A stretch of 11,489 nt of DNA, from contig JASLKO010000222.1 in the NCBI GenBank assembly GCA_030747475.1, positions 1 through 11,489 on the forward strand, written 5' to 3'. The position numbers and the translations under genes are program-made. Of this stretch, positions 8,430 to 11,489 are shown piece after piece; position 1 is the stretch's first letter; each line of letters opens with the position of its first letter. The stretch is from Candidatus Thalassarchaeaceae archaeon. GTDB lineage: Archaea > Thermoplasmatota > Poseidoniia > Poseidoniales > Thalassarchaeaceae. The notes below the pieces were generated by a model. It was not told the DNA's origin, did no database searches, and worked only from the letters and a program-made list of their open reading frames with translations.

Positions 8430-8432
8430 AAG

Positions 8433-8446
8433 TTTATGATTCATTG
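8433..8446 (-). promoter_or_regulatory. TATA-type promoter of the four-gene operon
   Basis: On the minus strand CAATGAA is followed directly by TCATAAA. The TATA-like box is centred about 26 nt before the ATG at 8410, the distance expected from an archaeal TATA box to its transcription start, so a leaderless mRNA is likely. The same two blocks occur before the regulator gene. Confidence 0.55.
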
Positions 8447-8469
8447 CAAGATTTGTTATCCCAATTTGT

Positions 8470-9426
8470 TCAATCGAGGATGTGGATTGCAGCGGGTGTG
8501 ATCGAATATTCGACGCGGTTTCCTGTGAAGATTCTCTCAATGAAGCCGAGTGCTTGCATACGGCCCAGTACCCCACTTCTCATGTGGGGGATGATTGAAT
8601 CACTCCAATCCGCTTTAGTGCCTGGGCCGTAGCGCCGCTGAATTCGTGAAAGCAATGAAGAGGGTGTGTTTGAACCGATATGGATTCCATCGATAATGTG
8701 GCGCATATATGCCCACTCTTTTTTCATCTGGTTTCGTACTTGAGAGACGATTATCGCTCGTTCATTCGGAGACAGTGAGGGGCCGCCTTCAAGTGAGTTA
8801 TCGATAATTGGATTTGGTTCCTTGGCGAATCGTATTCCGGATGTTGTGAATTGCACTCTGCCCGAGTCATCCAATCCAATGAGCCCGAAATCGTACAGCG
8901 CGCCAGAAGGATTTGTTTCTCCGGCTCTCGCCCGTCGAATCATGTAATGGTTGAGGAAGCGGTTTGTTGCACCCCGTTCACCGTTGGGGAATGACGAATG
9001 GGTCCTCGAGCCTCGTTCTCGTCCTTGGTTCTCATCATATGTTTTCAAAAGTGTACGAATCGGTGGTGCACCCATCCGAATCGCTGTTCGGAAATCATGG
9101 ATGGTTGGTCCGGTTCCTTGCTCATCTAACATCGACCAAAGTACTCTACATCCGTATTTGAGTGGTAACAAGCGATTGATGTGTCCAGATAGTGCACTCT
9201 CGGAAAGCGTGCCGTCGCTGATGGGTCGGTTCAACCTATTTTCATCCAGGTTGGCAAGTTTGAGGTGATCCAATATCGATGGGTCGGTGATAGCGGTGTT
9301 GTCTTCGTCTTGAAGGTGGTTCTCAAGTAGCAATTGGCAATATTGGCTGATTGAAAGATCAAGCTCATTTGCACCACTTAATAGTCGCTCAACCAAGGTG
9401 GATGGTAGAGTAACTGTGGCCTCCAT
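8470..9426 (-). CDS. Putative transcription regulator with RHH-like and winged-helix-like segments
   Basis: 318 residues, soluble. Residues 1-38 (for example ATVTLPSTLVERLLSGAN, then ELDLSISQYCQLLL) fit the strand-helix-helix pattern of ribbon-helix-helix (MetJ/Arc/CopG) DNA-binding domains. Residues 176-201 (LYDFGLIGLDDSGRVQFTTSG) and the C-terminus (288-318: LGRMQALGFIERI, then RVEYSITPAA) look like the last helix and wing of winged-helix domains. The middle also holds basic stretches (RERGSR, MIRRARAG). No enzyme motif is seen. The gene lies 59 nt upstream of the operon on the same strand. The palindrome at the operon start and the shared promoter blocks make it the obvious candidate regulator, probably autoregulated. 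It could also be read through into the operon. The fold assignments come from sequence pattern only; the regulatory role is inferred. Confidence 0.8.
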   Translation of the reverse strand: MEATVTLPSTLVERLLSGANELDLSISQYCQLLLENHLQDEDNTAITDPSILDHLKLANLDENRLNRPISDGTLSESALSGHINRLLPLKYGCRVLWSMLDEQGTGPTIHDFRTAIRMGAPPIRTLLKTYDENQGRERGSRTHSSFPNGERGATNRFLNHYMIRRARAGETNPSGALYDFGLIGLDDSGRVQFTTSGIRFAKEPNPIIDNSLEGGPSLSPNERAIIVSQVRNQMKKEWAYMRHIIDGIHIGSNTPSSLLSRIQRRYGPGTKADWSDSIIPHMRSGVLGRMQALGFIERIFTGNRVEYSITPAAIHILD

Positions 9427-9449
9427 AATGAGTTTCGTGTAATCGACGA

Positions 9450-9468
9450 TTTATGAATTAATTCATTG
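9450..9468 (-). promoter_or_regulatory. TATA-type promoter of the regulator, overlapping a 14-bp palindrome
   Basis: On the minus strand TTCATAAA (9450-9457) is centred about 27 nt before the ATG at 9426, again pointing to a leaderless transcript. It overlaps the perfect palindrome ATGAATTAATTCAT (9453-9466), a possible autoregulatory site. The blocks CAATGAA and TCATAAA of the operon promoter recur here, 5 nt further apart. Confidence 0.5.
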
Positions 9469-9669
9469 TAAATCCGTGTATTTCCAATTAATTGTAAAAT
9501 ATCGTGAGTATCGTATCAATAATGGTTTTGGCCATTCACAGGAGAGGGGGATTAGGTGTTTCCAGGGATCCGAATGATGATCTTCGGGGCACGATCGTTT
9601 TACGATGCTAAATTCCTGAGTTAAATGTTCAATTAATACGTAAACATCCTGTAAAATACAAATTAATTG

Positions 9670-9684
9670 GTTTATTGATTAAAC
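9670..9684 (+). promoter_or_regulatory. Possible promoter of the small membrane protein
   Basis: GTTTA and TAAAC flank TTGAT. The AT-rich TTTATTGA inside is centred about 31 nt before the ATG at 9706, a little far for a strictly leaderless start, so a few nt of leader are expected. No other TATA-like box is better placed. Weak evidence. Confidence 0.3.
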
Positions 9685-9705
9685 TCCCCCCGACATAAAA
9701 TCCGT

Positions 9706-10041
9706 ATGAATCGGTCTGGGGCAGAGCCAAACGTCATATCCTTGGGAGGGTGGATTGTGGACATGAGTGGGGGTTGTAAGTTCACACTCAGAGAGTACGA
9801 CGCATCGGAACACTGTAACCACATCATGGGCGTGGATACGGAAATATGGTTCATGCTGTGTTCATTTCTTATCATTATCACCATTGTATTTTTCAGAATA
9901 ATCTATGGGGCGATCCGAGGGGAGAAATTAGGCGACATGGTTGAGGGTTTGATGGAGCCCATGGATGACGATGATGGTGAGCTAAAGATCGGGAGTGTTG
10001 TCGGTATTCTCGGAACGTTCGCAAAAGATGATGATGATTAG
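9706..10041 (+). CDS. Small single-TM protein with an acidic C-terminus
   Basis: 111 residues, not recognised. A strong transmembrane segment lies at about 47-67 (IWFMLCSFLIIITIVFF), followed by R and K residues, so by the positive-inside rule the N-terminal 45 residues face outside and the C-terminus is cytoplasmic. The outer part has cysteines at 24 and 37 that could pair. The cytoplasmic tail holds two DDDD clusters (87-90 and the last four residues). The ATG at 9706 is taken because a TATA-like box precedes it; the in-frame ATG at 9763 would give a 92-residue protein that keeps the membrane segment. It is divergent from the regulator gene and converges on purN, whose stop is only 5 nt away. 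Membrane character supports a real gene, but function is unknown. Confidence 0.65.
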   Translation: MNRSGAEPNVISLGGWIVDMSGGCKFTLREYDASEHCNHIMGVDTEIWFMLCSFLIIITIVFFRIIYGAIRGEKLGDMVEGLMEPMDDDDGELKIGSVVGILGTFAKDDDD

Positions 10042-10046
10042 AGGGT

Positions 10047-10658
10047 TCAATATTCACCGGCTGCAAACATATCGATGACCCCTGGATACAATTGGTGTTC
10101 CAATACTTTGACACGTTCTGACAGGCTATTTTCATCATCATCGGGATGAATATCCAATTGCCTCTGCGCGAGAATGGGTCCACTGTCCACCCCTTCGTCA
10201 ACCAAGTGAACCGTGCACCCAGTGACTGTGGCGCCATCTGCAAGGGCATCTCGATGGGCGTGGGCGCCCGGATATTTTGGTAACAAGGAAGGGTGGATGT
10301 TCAACAAACGTCCCTTCCATTCTCGAACAAATACTGGTGATAAGATGCGCATGTAACCAGACAAAATAACCGCTTCAATCGAATGCTCTTCAAGCGCCAG
10401 CATGATTGCCCTTTCGTGAGATTCACGGCGTTCTGTACGATTAGAAATTGATTTGTCAAGTTCAATCGCAATCGCTTTCACGTTGTGCGATTGTGCTTTG
10501 TGTATGCCTGATGCGTCTGCATGATTGGAAATGACAAGTGCTGTTCGATGAAGACAAGTTTGGCTCGATTGGTGGTGGAGGAGTGCTTCCATGCCCGAAC
10601 CAGACCCTGAGATGAAAACGGCCAATCGAATTGGATTGTCAATTGTGCCAACTCGCAT
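10047..10658 (-). CDS. purN: Phosphoribosylglycinamide formyltransferase (GAR transformylase)
   Basis: 203 residues, close to the usual PurN size of about 200. PurN transfers a formyl group from 10-formyltetrahydrofolate to glycinamide ribonucleotide (GAR), the third step of de novo purine synthesis, in the cytoplasm. The start of the fold is AVFISGSGSGMEAL (13-26), the loop that holds the substrate phosphate. The catalytic triad is present: N120 and H122 in LLNIHPSLLPKYPG, and D158 in VDEGVDSGPIL, with the same 36-residue H-to-D spacing as E. coli H108 and D144. The phosphate loop ends in Gly (22) where most PurN proteins have Asn. An extension of about ten residues precedes the first strand. 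No Shine-Dalgarno or TATA box is clear; the ATG at 10658 directly follows a hairpin. No other purine gene is in view. Confidence 0.93.
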   Translation of the reverse strand: MRVGTIDNPIRLAVFISGSGSGMEALLHHQSSQTCLHRTALVISNHADASGIHKAQSHNVKAIAIELDKSISNRTERRESHERAIMLALEEHSIEAVILSGYMRILSPVFVREWKGRLLNIHPSLLPKYPGAHAHRDALADGATVTGCTVHLVDEGVDSGPILAQRQLDIHPDDDENSLSERVKVLEHQLYPGVIDMFAAGEY

Positions 10659-10663
10659 CCTTC

Positions 10664-10692
10664 GCCCTCAAATGAGGGCAGGTGTTCCTGCC
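10664..10692. repeat. Two overlapping hairpins between purN and the DUF454 gene
   Basis: GCCCTC-AAAT-GAGGGC (10664-10679) and GGCAGG-TGTT-CCTGCC (10677-10692) are perfect 6-bp stems with 4-nt loops that share GGC, so both cannot fully form on one strand. They lie 5 nt before the purN start. They could be a mutually exclusive leader switch, a protein-binding site, or chance. No known riboswitch is recognised. Confidence 0.45.
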
Positions 10693-10739
10693 TGATGAGG
10701 CTTGGCACGTAGATGCGAAGTCTGATAGAGGGATTGCGA

Positions 10740-10747
10740 GGGGGGAG
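10740..10747 (+). promoter_or_regulatory. Ribosome binding site of the DUF454 protein
   Basis: GGGGGGAG lies 4 nt before the ATG at 10752. It favours this start over the in-frame ATG at 10713, which has no comparable site. Confidence 0.6.
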
Positions 10748-10751
10748 ATTC

Positions 10752-11240
10752 ATGGTTGAACGATTGGAGTCAATAGACGCAATCGTTGAACGATATTGTG
10801 TCGCCAGTAGTCCGACTAAAAGTCGGCTATATGTTGGCCTTGGTTTGTTGTTTGTTGTTTTTGCCATCGTAGGGATATGGGTTCCGGGTTGGCCAACGGT
10901 TTCGTGGGCGGTTCCCGCTGCATTCCTCTTTTCGTACTCAAGCGAATCCATGTTCAGGTGGACTTTGACAAATCAATACTTTGGATCTGTGATGTTTGAA
11001 TATTATGCGACTGGAAAGACGATTCCAAAGCATGCCAAGTTGGCTGTGATGGGTTTAATCGCTATGATGACGACAATTTCAACGGTGTTTGTTTGGTATG
11101 TTTCAACACTAGGTGATGGTGATGTTTTGGATCCTGCTTCTTGGAATGGAGCCGACCCAGGATATGGGGCAGTTACGATCTTGGTCGCTGGGATGATTGG
11201 AATTTGGTGGCTTTATGCCAAAGTCAAGACAAGGAGATAG
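10752..11240 (+). CDS. DUF454/YbaN-family integral membrane protein
   Basis: 162 residues from the preferred start; an ATG at 10713 would add 13 residues, but only the later one has a Shine-Dalgarno site. The family signature is clear: a membrane segment (YVGLGLLFVVFAIVGIWVPG), then WPTVSWAVPAAFLFSYSSES and an FRWTLTNQYFG stretch, matching the DUF454 pattern of G-P-x-x-P-T, F-x-x-SS and W-L-x-x-x-x-x-G. It continues with a basic cytoplasmic stretch (TGKTIPKHAK) and two further hydrophobic segments, near residues 97-117 and 140-158, ending in KVKTRR. DUF454 proteins (E. coli YbaN) have no established biochemical function. The gene is divergent from purN and lies 49 nt before the ACT-domain gene, with which it may be co-transcribed. 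Confidence 0.85.
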   Translation: MVERLESIDAIVERYCVASSPTKSRLYVGLGLLFVVFAIVGIWVPGWPTVSWAVPAAFLFSYSSESMFRWTLTNQYFGSVMFEYYATGKTIPKHAKLAVMGLIAMMTTISTVFVWYVSTLGDGDVLDPASWNGADPGYGAVTILVAGMIGIWWLYAKVKTRR

Positions 11241-11289
11241 TCTTCACATCCTTCGTTAATTTCAAAGGTGGCCGGGGGGTCACAGATTC

Positions 11290-11489
11290 ATGAATGAATT
11301 TTTGATCAATTTGGAAGACAAACCTGGGGCCATGGCAGAATGCTGTGAAGCCATTGGAGATGCTGGGATCAATATCCTAGCAGGTGCCGGTATCGCAAGC
11401 TCAAATGCTGCTGTCGTGATTGTCACCGACAATGCAGATGGTACTGCTGCTGTATTGACTGAAATAGGGGTCGAATACTCAATGAGGCG
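11290..11489 (+). CDS. ACT-domain protein (C-terminus beyond window)
   Basis: 66 codons are visible before the right edge. MNEFLINLEDKPGAMAECC, then EAIGDAGINI, AAVVIVTDNADGTAAVL and IGVEY follow the beta-alpha-beta-beta-alpha-beta order of an ACT domain, with the typical DKPGAM turn where the first strand meets the helix and where small ligands such as amino acids usually bind. Stand-alone ACT proteins act as amino acid sensors or as regulatory partners of biosynthetic enzymes; which applies here cannot be told. A G-run (11274-11279) lies 10 nt before the ATG, somewhat far for a ribosome binding site, and TTAATTTC near 11256 could be a weak TATA box, so its own promoter is possible. Any further domain lies outside the window. 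Confidence 0.8.
   Translation, partial: MNEFLINLEDKPGAMAECCEAIGDAGINILAGAGIASSNAAVVIVTDNADGTAAVLTEIGVEYSMR

Larger units (their letters stand above)
9427..9705. other. AT-rich divergent intergenic region with short repeats
   Basis: No gene is visible in these 279 bp. The region carries AATTAATT at 9456-9463, 9486-9493 and 9661-9668, and the shorter AATTAAT at 9631-9637. CCAATTAATT (9484-9493) and its inverse (9661-9670) form a wide inverted pair. TGTAAAATA is repeated at 9493-9501 and 9650-9658. Small stem-loops are possible at 9570-9587 (CCGAA/TTCGG) and in ATCGTTTTACGAT near 9593. It must hold promoters for both flanking genes; a regulator-binding or small-RNA function is possible but not shown. 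Confidence 0.5.

Noticed and set aside
8470..9426. Toxin-antitoxin or restriction function for the RHH-like protein
   Set aside because: No toxin-like partner gene adjoins it and no nuclease motif is visible; the pattern fits a regulator better.
9427..9705. CRISPR array or attachment site
   Set aside because: Repeats are only 7-10 bp, irregularly spaced and AT-rich; no integrase, tRNA or Cas gene is nearby.
10478..10951. Minus-strand open frame of 157 codons over the purN start and the DUF454 gene
   Set aside because: It overlaps two genes with clear family motifs and its product resembles nothing.

Overview
The window looks like a piece of an archaeal genome, most likely a marine euryarchaeon of the Poseidoniia (Marine Group II) type. 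The evidence is indirect. The first genes of transcription units have TATA-like boxes about 26-28 nt before the start codon (leaderless architecture), internal operon genes use Shine-Dalgarno sites matching the archaeal 16S tail, and there is a huge, sequon-rich secreted protein of CARDB/NEW3-type domains. The lineage is an inference that no marker gene here settles.

Left and centre (1-8410, all minus strand, read right to left): a tight four-gene operon. It begins with a 278-residue membrane-anchored protein ending in a YfaP/DUF2135-like beta domain. Next come a 146-residue basic helical protein, a roughly 1,050-residue membrane-anchored protein with two more YfaP-like domains between helical repeat and coiled-coil blocks, and the first 1,310 residues of a giant secreted protein that runs off the left edge. 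Gaps are 12, 1 and 36 nt. A perfect 25-bp palindrome (11-bp arms, 3-nt spacer) sits between the TATA box and start codon of the first gene and overlaps that start, like an operator.

Immediately upstream (8470-9426, minus) is a 318-residue putative DNA-binding protein with a ribbon-helix-helix-like N-terminus and winged-helix-like segments, the best candidate regulator of the operon. Its own promoter shares two sequence blocks with the operon promoter. A 279-bp AT-rich region full of short repeats (9427-9705) separates it from a small one-TM protein on the plus strand.

Right side (10047-11489): purN (GAR formyltransferase, minus), an intergenic pair of hairpins, a YbaN/DUF454-family membrane protein (plus), and the start of an ACT-domain protein (plus) cut by the right edge. 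These look like ordinary chromosomal genes.

The unusual part is the operon: three copies of one domain on two membrane-anchored proteins, co-transcribed with a giant surface protein under an apparent dedicated regulator. A cell-envelope assembly is the simplest reading, but its function is unknown.
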